NCBI GenBank assembly: GCA_900767135.1
Contig: CAAFYU010000020.1
Span: 1-34,045 of the forward strand
DNA from: Candidatus Gastranaerophilales bacterium
GTDB lineage: Bacteria; Cyanobacteriota; Vampirovibrionia; Gastranaerophilales; Gastranaerophilaceae
DNA: 34,045 nucleotides
Direction of reading: 5' to 3'
Positions 14,901 through 21,611 of the stretch are shown in pieces (the stretch's first letter is position 1; each line of letters begins with the position of its first letter). A program made the translations under genes and the position numbers. A model generated the notes under the pieces. That model did not search any database, was not told where the DNA came from, and was given only the letters and a program-made list of their open reading frames with translations.

Positions 14901-16394
14901 GGTGATGTTGAAAACCCTGTTCTTATAACGTTAGACAACACATATTCACCAAACAAAATCAGATTAAACAATTTGCAATACGACAAAATTGTTACCTCAC
15001 AAAACAACAAACCGTACGCAATTCCACAACTTAATGCATCTGGAACAATACATTTATTAGTAAACAATGAAGTTGGATTTAACAATTTTAAAATCAAAAC
15101 ACAAGCTCCGACCGATGCAAAAATCTTCAACATAATTTTTAGAAAACCGTTTATGAAACAAGGTGTATTTACATCTGACCTGATTTTAAACGGCACTTCA
15201 CTTAACCCGAAAATCAAGGGAAAACTTGATGTTACAAGCATAGACATTCCTTTTGTAGATTCTACAATTCGTGATGTAAATCTTGATTTCAAGAATGACA
15301 AAATCTATTTGACAACACGTGGAACTATTTTAACAAATGACGTGAAGTTCTATGCAGTCTTGAAAAACAAGTTGACACCGCCTTATATTATTGAAAATGC
15401 GACATTGAAACTTCCTGATCTCAATATCAATAAAATCACTGACACGTTGGTTGATATAGAGGCAGAAGCAATTAGGAACAATCCTCATACTATGACGAGC
15501 GGGCAAAATGTTGATGTTTCACAGCTTATTATCCAAAAAGCAAGCATTGAGGCCAATAAAATCAAAGTTAGAAATATTAATGCAAATAACTTCAAAACAA
15601 ACTTGACTCTCAACAAACACGGACTTTTGGACATAAACAATTTTAAATTTGATATTGCACAAGGTACTGTAAACGGAAGATTTACGCATAATTTACACAA
15701 TCATAAAACAAATCTGAATATTGATTTAGATAAAGCAAATGCACTTATTATGTCAGAGGCTTTGTTTGACTTGAAAGGACAAGTTTATGGGCTTGTAAAC
15801 GGTAATTTTGACCTTGCATGTTCCGGAGATTCGCAAGAAAGTTGTTTTAAGACTCTTTCCGGCGATGGTTCATTTAAGATTGCAGATGGTAGAATGCCAA
15901 AACTTGGCTCTTTGGAATACCTTTTGAAAGCCGGAAACCTATTCAAAGGGGGCTTTACAGGACTTTCTATAAATAGTTTGATAGACCTTGTAACACCTTT
16001 GAAAACAGGAAATTTTGAAAGTATTTCCGGAACAATTCACCTTACAAATGGAATTGCTGATGAAATCAATGTATATTCAAAAGGTAACGACCTTAATATG
16101 TATATGACGGGTTCCTACAACCTATCAACATCTGTTGCTGATATGGGGATTTACGGAAGCCTTTCAAAAAATATTACAACCGTTTTTGGTAAAATCAAAA
16201 ATGCGTCACTTAACACATTGTTCAATACAATTCCTGGCATTAACGATTCAACAGAAAAACTTCTTTTGCAGGAAGATATTGCAAAGATTCCGAATATCAA
16301 AGACGCAACGGATATTTATAGGATTTTCTTTGTAGATATTAATGGTGATATCAACGGCGAAAACTATGTAAAAAGCTTTAAATGGGTAAAATAA
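11940..16394 (+). CDS. Large AsmA-like envelope protein (1484 aa)
   Basis: An AsmA/TamB-superfamily protein, anchored in the inner membrane by one segment (residues 7-24) with the rest in the periplasm. The body is a long series of amphipathic beta repeats rich in Asn, Lys, Ile and Leu, with recurring LNG/IKG/VxG strands typical of the bridge-like lipid-transfer family. The C-terminal AsmA-like region, about 1270-1440, includes LSGDGSFKIADGRM, SISGTIHLTNGIADEI and SVADMGIYGSLS. Proteins of this group are thought to move phospholipid or lipopolysaccharide between membranes or assist outer-membrane assembly, so the host probably has an outer membrane. Which subgroup (AsmA, YhdP, TamB) is not clear. 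It stands alone between repeats and the peptidase gene. Confidence 0.85.
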   Translation: MSRNLKILITLFSLSTLYGAYYWGIPAVVDLPNKKDFIEQKVFEQTGYRVNVENPALKMGLIPSVQVFAKEFSILNSDGTKALTVQNPYINIRILPLILKNLDIHQFTSDNIEANLVFDKDYKLKLGQYLLEQPPQKLPLNLKHANAQILGYQINLDDRVQTKKIGLTGDFLTVKNFEAGKHVDFSTNAKLQAGTKKSDLSLDLDLNLPVTEIKEDQFELNGHIVNLDLSDFSMYAKSLSKGKIKTLSGIINFTANTFKTIDNHKRTKTNLHINNLEILSDDNAKSMRHKGLFSFNTDIKTIKNGISINEIRAKGNGISAYGFGKVNKTNSKIPNLDLKLTINNSNAKDIISLLPGEESLCPDINLYLLKKTIFEGNVAGNLEIKGKADTPDIRGNILVYNAYMVRPIPNSDKATIKLSFLGDKLNLDVKVPTSPDQTVYVKGPINLYNDKSADLKITSTDNVDLKTAQIVLNPLHEILHFELGPVPIMDIKGKGGIDLRIVGTRLNPHAWGQFHFKDATVSFLDIHNLKINNASGTLDFDNQNTIFQSKTASLNGKPISVKGTCSLLGVLNFDVLTKGQDIGKLLNTVKTSPMLVDIQKLVEPIEKANGLTNISINLTGKVKDPNDIVFNKNLFAKGQIELLSDSIKLKGAPIAISKVTGKLNFNNLNAGFNIASNLNNSKILAEGKINDNICNAKIISHRFNLKDALSALPNTSKLPYKNDIGTITTSFVGKYNGDIQNINYDNIYLKGNIYSNRGAKSAILVDNSSFELKNSTFKLPLLQGSFRKSPYHISLHVTDMFSPKRVVNGNCKVKSLNLNLINDNALQLILPPKIANELKNIDFTNGNIDLSAKIRNNNINAFSILDNVSFIYKPQQLTTTINSGNVLLKNNTLNLNKINAKMGKMPLFIDGKVYNVQNNPNLNLYINAKPTQEFFDQFFNHNSLYPIKLKGDAILTAKTNGPLNNINTKSTIKLEENSSLYYMGASIGDVENPVLITLDNTYSPNKIRLNNLQYDKIVTSQNNKPYAIPQLNASGTIHLLVNNEVGFNNFKIKTQAPTDAKIFNIIFRKPFMKQGVFTSDLILNGTSLNPKIKGKLDVTSIDIPFVDSTIRDVNLDFKNDKIYLTTRGTILTNDVKFYAVLKNKLTPPYIIENATLKLPDLNINKITDTLVDIEAEAIRNNPHTMTSGQNVDVSQLIIQKASIEANKIKVRNINANNFKTNLTLNKHGLLDINNFKFDIAQGTVNGRFTHNLHNHKTNLNIDLDKANALIMSEALFDLKGQVYGLVNGNFDLACSGDSQESCFKTLSGDGSFKIADGRMPKLGSLEYLLKAGNLFKGGFTGLSINSLIDLVTPLKTGNFESISGTIHLTNGIADEINVYSKGNDLNMYMTGSYNLSTSVADMGIYGSLSKNITTVFGKIKNASLNTLFNTIPGINDSTEKLLLQEDIAKIPNIKDATDIYRIFFVDINGDINGENYVKSFKWVK

Positions 16395-16405
16395 GAATAT
16401 AATAA

Positions 16406-16434
16406 ATAAATTTTTCGAAGCTTTCAAAATTTAT
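16406..16434. terminator. AT-rich hairpin after AsmA-like gene
   Basis: A 9-bp arm (16406-16414) pairs with 16426-16434 around a partly self-complementary loop. No clear T-run follows, so terminator function is uncertain. Confidence 0.35.
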
Positions 16435-16484
16435 TATTAAAAAGTTCCCGCTGTCCGAGTAGGATATCTCATTTATATTCCCTC

Positions 16485-16512
16485 TTGCAAAAGTTATAAA
16501 AAATGCTACAAT
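16485..16512 (+). promoter_or_regulatory. Promoter of peptidase gene
   Basis: TTGCAA (16485-16490), a 16-bp spacer and TACAAT (16507-16512) preceded by TGC, an extended -10. The predicted start near 16519 leaves a leader of about 20 bases with GAGAGG before ATG 16539. Confidence 0.55.
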
Positions 16513-16538
16513 AACTTGTGTAAGAGAGAGGATTTTTT

Positions 16539-17702
16539 ATGACTTTAACAGATTTAAGAAAAGAACACGAACTTATTGATCTATTTTGCAACTTGGCAGA
16601 AGTACCATCTCCGTCACTCCATGAAGAAAAAGTTGCACAATGGATTAAAGCTTATTGCGATAAAAACGAAATCAGTTGTAAATTTGATGATTTTAATAAT
16701 GTAGTAATTTCAATTCCGGCAACAGATACAACAAAAGAACCATTGATGCTTTCTGCTCACATGGACGTAATCGGCGATGATAGTCCAGTAAAAACATATC
16801 TTGACGATGCCGGAAACATTCACGCAGAAGGTAGAACTCTTGGCGGAGATGACAAAGCCGGAGTTGCAAACGCATTACTTTTTGCAAAAGAACTTGCTCA
16901 CAGTGATATGAAACACGGCGGTTTGGAAGTTATGTTCACTCGTGATGAGGAAAACGGACTTTCTGGAATTCGCAACGCAAATTTGAAAGATTTCAAATCA
17001 AAATACGTGCTTGTTTTAGACAGTGATACGTTAGGGCAATGCGAAATTTCAGGTGCAAGTTATACTTTGGCCAAAATCAAAGTTCACAGTTTTAAAGGTG
17101 GGCACTCAGGCATTGATATCGGTGACAAAAAGCGTGCAAATGCCGCAAAACTTATTGCCGACTTGATTTCTGCAATGCCGCAAGGCGTTTTTTATGAAGA
17201 AGATGGACAAGTTGTAACGTCTTGTAACTTAGGTGGTATTTCAGCAGGTAATATCAATGTTACAAATATCATTAACACAGACGCTTTCGCAAATTATTCT
17301 ATCAGAAGTTCAAGTCGCAAAAAAGAAGAAGAATTAAAGAGTAAAATGACTTTGACGGTAGATGAATTTAATATTAAAAATAAAGAAATAGGCGAAGCCA
17401 CTATTGAGTTTGAAGAACATCTTCCGCCATTTGAAAAAGTTGATGACGATTACATTCCAACAATTTTCACAAAAGCAGCAAACAAAGTTGGTGTAACACC
17501 AGATGTAACCTCATTTCATGCCGGTGCAGAAACACATATTTACGCAAACGAAACAAATGCAAATGACAACAAATTTGTACCGTATTTGTTAGGTCTTGCA
17601 ACCGTTTGCAACATGCACTCACCAAACGAATATTTGGAATACAAAACAATTCTAAAAGGCCACGAATTGTTGGTAGAGTTGTTCAAAGAATTTAATGCAT
17701 AA
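16539..17702 (+). CDS. M20-family metallopeptidase, PepT-like
   Basis: A cytosolic di-zinc aminopeptidase or deacylase of the M20 family, most like tripeptidase PepT. Metal and catalytic motifs: SAHMDVIG (His74, catalytic Asp76), LGGDDKAG (bridging Asp near 104), TRDEENG (general base Glu137 and metal Glu138), DSD (161-163) and, late in the protein, a His in MHSPNEY. The dimerisation lobe lies between, about 175-300, starting with the GGHSG loop. At 387 aa it is slightly shorter than classical PepT. The start is ATG 16539 with GAGAGG. Exact peptide specificity cannot be read from sequence. A strong terminator follows. Confidence 0.88.
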   Translation: MTLTDLRKEHELIDLFCNLAEVPSPSLHEEKVAQWIKAYCDKNEISCKFDDFNNVVISIPATDTTKEPLMLSAHMDVIGDDSPVKTYLDDAGNIHAEGRTLGGDDKAGVANALLFAKELAHSDMKHGGLEVMFTRDEENGLSGIRNANLKDFKSKYVLVLDSDTLGQCEISGASYTLAKIKVHSFKGGHSGIDIGDKKRANAAKLIADLISAMPQGVFYEEDGQVVTSCNLGGISAGNINVTNIINTDAFANYSIRSSSRKKEEELKSKMTLTVDEFNIKNKEIGEATIEFEEHLPPFEKVDDDYIPTIFTKAANKVGVTPDVTSFHAGAETHIYANETNANDNKFVPYLLGLATVCNMHSPNEYLEYKTILKGHELLVELFKEFNA

Positions 17703-17729
17703 GTTTGGTTAAAATTAGTGAAAATTACG

Positions 17730-17771
17730 AATCCACCTCATTACAATGTTTGTAAGAGGTGGATTTTTTTT
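17730..17771 (+). terminator. Rho-independent terminator after peptidase
   Basis: A long stem (17730-17739 with 17756-17765, extended by 17741-17745 with 17751-17755) ends in a run of about eight T residues. This is the strongest terminator in the window. Confidence 0.92.
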
Positions 17772-17861
17772 GTTCAAAAATGCCTTAAATTACAATTGTA
17801 AAGAAATGTAGAGATAAATTTAAACATTGCGGCCTAAATAAAAATTTAAAAATAAAACAAA

Positions 17862-17894
17862 AACAGAGTGACTTAAAAGTCGCTCTGTTTTTTT
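17862..17894. terminator. Bidirectional terminator
   Basis: An 11-bp stem (17862-17872 with 17879-17889, one G-T pair) around TTAAAA, with T residues after it on the plus strand and on the minus strand. It ends the AgcS/ACT transcript and backs up the peptidase terminator. The 90 bp between the two terminators hold nothing recognisable. Confidence 0.85.
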
Positions 17895-17923
17895 CTTAAA
17901 TAAAAACTTTTATTGAAAATGAA

Positions 17924-18196
17924 CTAAATATTGTGCATATTGTCAAAAATTTCTTTACGTTGAACCCAAACTTCCATACCGAGTTCTTCACCTACTTTTG
18001 TTAATGCTTCTTTAATTTCTTTAAACGAAAATTTAGATTTCTCAATATTTCCAAGCATAAACATTGCAAAATGTCCTTGCATAAGAGTCTGTTTTATATC
18101 CTCAATATTAACTTCATATTCAGCCAAAACAGCAGCTACTTTCGCCACAATTCCAACTTTATCTACGCCTGAAACAGTGATTATAATTTGGGACAT
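17924..18196 (-). CDS. ACT-domain protein, UPF0237 type
   Basis: A 90-aa protein that is almost entirely one ACT domain: IIITVSGVDKVGIVAKVAAVLAEYEVNIEDIKQT shows the first strand, the glycine-containing ligand turn and the helix. ACT domains bind amino acids and control partner enzymes or transporters. This single-domain form (the UPF0237 group, glycine-cleavage repressor-like) has no assigned function known to me. It starts at ATG 18196 behind GAGGAGG and overlaps the end of the AgcS gene by 16 bp, which indicates translational coupling. The context suggests it could sense the amino acid imported by the symporter, but that is inference. Confidence 0.88.
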   Translation of the reverse strand: MSQIIITVSGVDKVGIVAKVAAVLAEYEVNIEDIKQTLMQGHFAMFMLGNIEKSKFSFKEIKEALTKVGEELGMEVWVQRKEIFDNMHNI

Positions 18197-19752
18197 TCTA
18201 CTTCCTCCTCGTCATTTTCAACAACAACTTCTGCCGGTTTTAACCAATCACGATTAATCAATTTGCCAATTTGGTGAGCTCTACAATATTCTGCCAAATC
18301 TTTCTTGATTTCAGGAGCTAAAATATACATCGCAATAATGTTTGGAATAGACATTGCAATCATCATAGCATCTGTAATGTTGATAACTGATGTTACGTTC
18401 AAAACAGAACCAATCAAAATGAAAGCACAATAAATAAATTGGAAAGTCAAAGTTCTTTTTCTGCCTTCACCAAACAAGAAGTTCCAAGATTTTTGACCGT
18501 AATAAGCCCAACTGATGATTGTTGACAATGCATAAAGCAAAACAATACCTGCCAAAAGTGTTGGGAAGAAAGGCATTACAGAAGAAATTGCATCTGATGT
18601 CATTTCAATGCCCGATGTATGTCCGACATGAGTTTTATAAACACCTGTAATTACAATAGCAAAAGCTGTCAATGTGCACATAAAACCTGTCAAGAACGGA
18701 TCAAGCAATGCAACAAAACCTTGTGACAATGGTTCATCAGTTTTTACTGTTGCATAAACAATCGGTGCAGAACCTGTACCTGCTTCGTTTGATTGAACAG
18801 AACGTCTTAAACCCATAATCATTGCAACAAACATACCGCCATATATTGCTTCCGGTTGAAAAGCTTCTTTCACAATAACCCAAGCAGCGTGCGGAACAAG
18901 TTTGATATTGCAAACAATTACTGCCATAGCCGCAAATAAATATATAAAAATCTTCAAAGGAACGATTTTTTCAGTAACTTTAACGATATTTTTGATACCG
19001 CCGATAACGATTAAGCCAACAACAATCGCCATACCCAAACCGATTACCCAGTGGAAGTTATGCATAAAGCCGTTTTCACCGCCACAAACGTTAACAAATT
19101 GGTTTGCAGCTTGGTTAATCTGAATCATATTACCACCTGTAATACCACCGCAAATACAAAGTATCGCGAACATTACAGACAACGGTTGACCTAGCCATCT
19201 CATTTTTTTACGAGTCAAGCCATGAGCCATATAGTGCATCGGGCCACCAGAAATAGAGCCGTCAAGGTTAAATCTTCTATATTTTACAGCCAAAGAAGCT
19301 TCTACAAACTTCAATGACATACCTAAAAGTGCACCGACAATAATCCAGAAAGCAGCTCCCGGTCCACCCATAGAAATGGCAATTGCAACACCTGCAATAC
19401 TTCCCAAACCGATTGTTCCTGACAAAGCAGTCATCAATGCTTGAAACGCAGATGTTTCACCAGAGCCGTCACCTTCGGCTTTTTTAGGTTTACAAACAAC
19501 CTCAATAGCGTGTTTAAAGCCCCATACCGCAATACCTCTCAAATAGAAAGTAAAGAATATTCCGGCGAACAAAATCCAAAATATAATAATTGGTACATCT
19601 GCTCCAAAAACATGTACAGGGTGAAAAATTATCGCGGCTATCGCATCGGAGACAGGTGCAACATTTTTATCCATAAACGCATCAATATTAAATGCGTTAG
19701 CCTGCTGAATGTTAAATAAGAGTGTCAAAAGTACAATTAAAATTTTGTTCAT
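18181..19752 (-). CDS. Sodium:alanine/glycine symporter, AgcS family
   Basis: An inner-membrane secondary transporter taking up alanine, glycine or similar amino acids with sodium. It has about ten to eleven membrane segments and the family signature region GTIGLGSIAGVAIAISMGGPGAAFW in pieces, plus NEAGTGSAPIVYAT in the second half. An N-terminal hydrophobic segment ending QANAF resembles a signal peptide, as in other AgcS proteins. ATG 19752 (523 aa) is preferred to one 39 bases upstream, because GAAAGGA sits just before it. The C-terminal tail is acidic (VVENDEEEVE). It is co-transcribed with the overlapping ACT gene. Exact substrate specificity is unknown. Confidence 0.92.
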   Translation of the reverse strand: MNKILIVLLTLLFNIQQANAFNIDAFMDKNVAPVSDAIAAIIFHPVHVFGADVPIIIFWILFAGIFFTFYLRGIAVWGFKHAIEVVCKPKKAEGDGSGETSAFQALMTALSGTIGLGSIAGVAIAISMGGPGAAFWIIVGALLGMSLKFVEASLAVKYRRFNLDGSISGGPMHYMAHGLTRKKMRWLGQPLSVMFAILCICGGITGGNMIQINQAANQFVNVCGGENGFMHNFHWVIGLGMAIVVGLIVIGGIKNIVKVTEKIVPLKIFIYLFAAMAVIVCNIKLVPHAAWVIVKEAFQPEAIYGGMFVAMIMGLRRSVQSNEAGTGSAPIVYATVKTDEPLSQGFVALLDPFLTGFMCTLTAFAIVITGVYKTHVGHTSGIEMTSDAISSVMPFFPTLLAGIVLLYALSTIISWAYYGQKSWNFLFGEGRKRTLTFQFIYCAFILIGSVLNVTSVINITDAMMIAMSIPNIIAMYILAPEIKKDLAEYCRAHQIGKLINRDWLKPAEVVVENDEEEVECPKL

Positions 19753-19849
19753 TAATTTTTTCCTTTCGGGTAATAATTTTCGGCTGTCCACACAAAGGGT
19801 AAATCACCAACCTACAACTTATACTACCAAAAACATGCCAACATGATGT

Positions 19850-20932
19850 CTAATCTTTACAAAATCTTAAAATTTGTTGCAAATAATGTTCTGCACATTT
19901 TGTGGAAGTGAGTTGGCGAATTGTGTTAAAACTATTGATATGCAAGGTTTTTAAGCTTTCTGAATCAAGTTTTTTTATATTAAGAAGTGTTTCTCTAATA
20001 TTCTCAACTGTTGGCTCTGTTAAAAATCCATTTTCTCCGTTTTTTATAATTCCGTCAATGCCGTCGCCTTTTGTGCAGACAGTAATACAGCCACTTACCA
20101 TTGCCTCTAAATAAACCATACCAAAGGTTTCACCTATACTAGGCAGTACAAAAACATCACTCTCACGCATTTTTGCCAAAACCTCATCATGTGGTAAACG
20201 TCCTGTAAAAATCACGTTTTTATCAATCTTTTCAAGGTTTTTGCGTTCTTTACCATCTCCAATCACTGTCAGCTCAAAACCTTCAAGCCCCTTACAAGCT
20301 TTAATAACTTTGTCAATATTTTTTCGTTTTTTGAAGTGAGCACAAGTGATAATTTTTATTGGTGAGTGGTGAGTAGTGAGTAGTGAGTGGTTCATATCAT
20401 CTAACAGCTTTTCATCAATACCAGACAGTGCAACAAAAGTTTTTTCTTCAAATTCCGGATATAGTTTTAATAGTTTGTCTTGCAAAACAAATGAGCGACA
20501 AGCGATTGCTTTTGCATTCTTCAAAGCCTTTTTCAATCGGGTTTTAAAATGGATTTTGTACAACGGATTTGTCAAAACTTCAATATCAGAATTATGAATT
20601 CCTGCAACAAAAGGCAAACCGAACTTATCTGCAAAAAGTATGCCAGATGGCATGTGAGCGACAACAATGTCATATTTTGGTAAATTTGGCAGTTTTGATT
20701 TTACATTACCAAGGAAAGGTGTCCAATAATTGACATTGAAAACGTCTTCGTATTGACCGGATTTATAAAACGGTTTTCCACGCAAAAACGAATTAAAAAT
20801 AAAATTTGGCTTTAAAATATCAACATTATGTCCCATTTTTCCCCATTCTTCGGCAAATGCCAAAAGTGTGCGAGGAGTTGTTTTTTCATCACTTTTTACA
20901 GGATATAAATCGGTTATGAAAAGAATATTCAT
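19850..20932 (-). CDS. GT4-family glycosyltransferase with in-frame repeat insertion
   Basis: A GT-B fold glycosyltransferase, predicted to transfer a sugar from a nucleotide sugar to a surface glycan or lipid in the cytoplasm. The N-terminal acceptor domain occupies about 1-170. The C-terminal donor domain shows TVIGDG (222-227), VIFTGRLPHDEV and the EX7E motif ETFGMVYLE (268-276) in SIGETFGMVYLEAMVSG. Between the two lobes, residues 181-191 (NHSLLTTHHSP) come from a period-7 DNA repeat at 20361-20393, which replaces the usual interdomain linker. ATG 20932 has no Shine-Dalgarno; a consensus promoter ends 6 bases before it. It is divergent from the TPR gene. No other glycan genes adjoin it. 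Confidence 0.9.
   Translation of the reverse strand: MNILFITDLYPVKSDEKTTPRTLLAFAEEWGKMGHNVDILKPNFIFNSFLRGKPFYKSGQYEDVFNVNYWTPFLGNVKSKLPNLPKYDIVVAHMPSGILFADKFGLPFVAGIHNSDIEVLTNPLYKIHFKTRLKKALKNAKAIACRSFVLQDKLLKLYPEFEEKTFVALSGIDEKLLDDMNHSLLTTHHSPIKIITCAHFKKRKNIDKVIKACKGLEGFELTVIGDGKERKNLEKIDKNVIFTGRLPHDEVLAKMRESDVFVLPSIGETFGMVYLEAMVSGCITVCTKGDGIDGIIKNGENGFLTEPTVENIRETLLNIKKLDSESLKTLHINSFNTIRQLTSTKCAEHYLQQILRFCKD
20361..20393 (-). repeat. Period-7 tandem repeat inside the GT4 gene
   Basis: Four 7-base units on the plus strand (GGTGAGT, GGTGAGT, AGTGAGT, AGTGAGT) followed by GGTTC. Because seven is not a multiple of three, the units are read in successive frames, giving NHSLLTTHHSP with no stop. 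The repeat sits exactly at the linker between the two glycosyltransferase lobes. Confidence 0.8.
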
Positions 20933-20938
20933 AATTTA

Positions 20939-20967
20939 ATTATAGCCGAGTTTTCAGATATTGTAAA
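20939..20967 (-). promoter_or_regulatory. Promoter of GT4 gene, leaderless spacing
   Basis: TTTACA (20967-20962), a 17-bp spacer and consensus TATAAT (20944-20939) precede TAAATT and ATG 20932. The -35 shares five bases with the -35 of the divergent TPR promoter. Confidence 0.75.
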
Positions 20968-20989
20968 CGACTTTTGTTTCAGATAGAAT
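20961..20989 (+). promoter_or_regulatory. Promoter of TPR gene
   Basis: TTGTAA (20961-20966), a 17-bp spacer and TAGAAT (20984-20989). The predicted start near 20996 leaves a short leader with GAGG before ATG 21011. Confidence 0.55.
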
Positions 20990-21010
20990 TTTGTAAAAAA
21001 GAGGTTTATT

Positions 21011-21502
21011 ATGGAACACGACTACAAATTTTATTTAGATAAAGGAATTTCTGAAACAAACGAAGGAAAATTCGATGAGGCACTCCACTCACTGGATAAG
21101 GCGATTGCACTTAACCCAGATGAAGCGATGCCATATTTTTCTATGGCGATTGTTTTTCACCATCTTGGAGAACTTGAACCGGCTTATGAAAATTACACAA
21201 AAGCAATTGAATTAAATCATAAAATGATTGATGCATATTTCAATCGTGCACAAGTGATTTTGGCAGATAAAGAGGCAGATAATGACAAATTGAAATCTGC
21301 AATTTCTGATTTTGATAAAGCGATTGAACTTGACCCGAAATTTATTGACGCCTTGTACTACAAAGCCACAGTACAAAAGAAATTAGAGGACTATAAGGGG
21401 GCTGTTGAAACATTAGACAAAGTTCTTGCAATTGAACCAAAAGCGGTTTACTCAAATGCCTTGAAAAAACTTATTTTGCAAAAATATTTAAATAAACAAT
21501 AG
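21011..21502 (+). CDS. Tetratricopeptide repeat protein (163 aa)
   Basis: A small soluble TPR protein, made almost entirely of about four 34-residue helical hairpins (roughly 4-37, 38-71, 77-113 and 114-147). Each ends in the characteristic AIELN/AIELDP or equivalent turn (KAIALNPDEAMPYF, KAIELNHKMIDAYF, KAIELDPKFIDALYY). It has no signal peptide, so it is probably a cytosolic scaffold or chaperone-like adaptor; no partner is implied beyond the shared promoter region with the GT4 gene. ATG 21011 follows GAGG. A bidirectional hairpin follows the stop. Confidence 0.9.
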   Translation: MEHDYKFYLDKGISETNEGKFDEALHSLDKAIALNPDEAMPYFSMAIVFHHLGELEPAYENYTKAIELNHKMIDAYFNRAQVILADKEADNDKLKSAISDFDKAIELDPKFIDALYYKATVQKKLEDYKGAVETLDKVLAIEPKAVYSNALKKLILQKYLNKQ

Positions 21503-21528
21503 TAAAAATATTTGAAGGTAACAAATTT

Positions 21529-21562
21529 AAACAGCTATGTCAGAGTTTTGGCATAGCTGTTT
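21529..21562. terminator. Bidirectional terminator between TPR and ileS
   Basis: An 11-bp perfect stem (21529-21539 with 21552-21562) lies between the convergent genes. Short T-rich stretches, not strong runs, follow on both sides. Confidence 0.65.
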
Positions 21563-21611
21563 ACTTTGTTAAATATAATCTAATTAAGGTTATTTTAGAA
21601 AAATTGCTGAA

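Noticed and set aside
16395..16538. Possible riboswitch before the peptidase gene
   Set aside because: Only an AT-rich hairpin and an ordinary promoter with a leader of about 20 bases were found; no conserved aptamer core is visible.
20361..20393. Possible CRISPR or minisatellite array
   Set aside because: The units are only 7 bases, directly adjacent with no spacers, and lie in a coding frame that continues on both sides.
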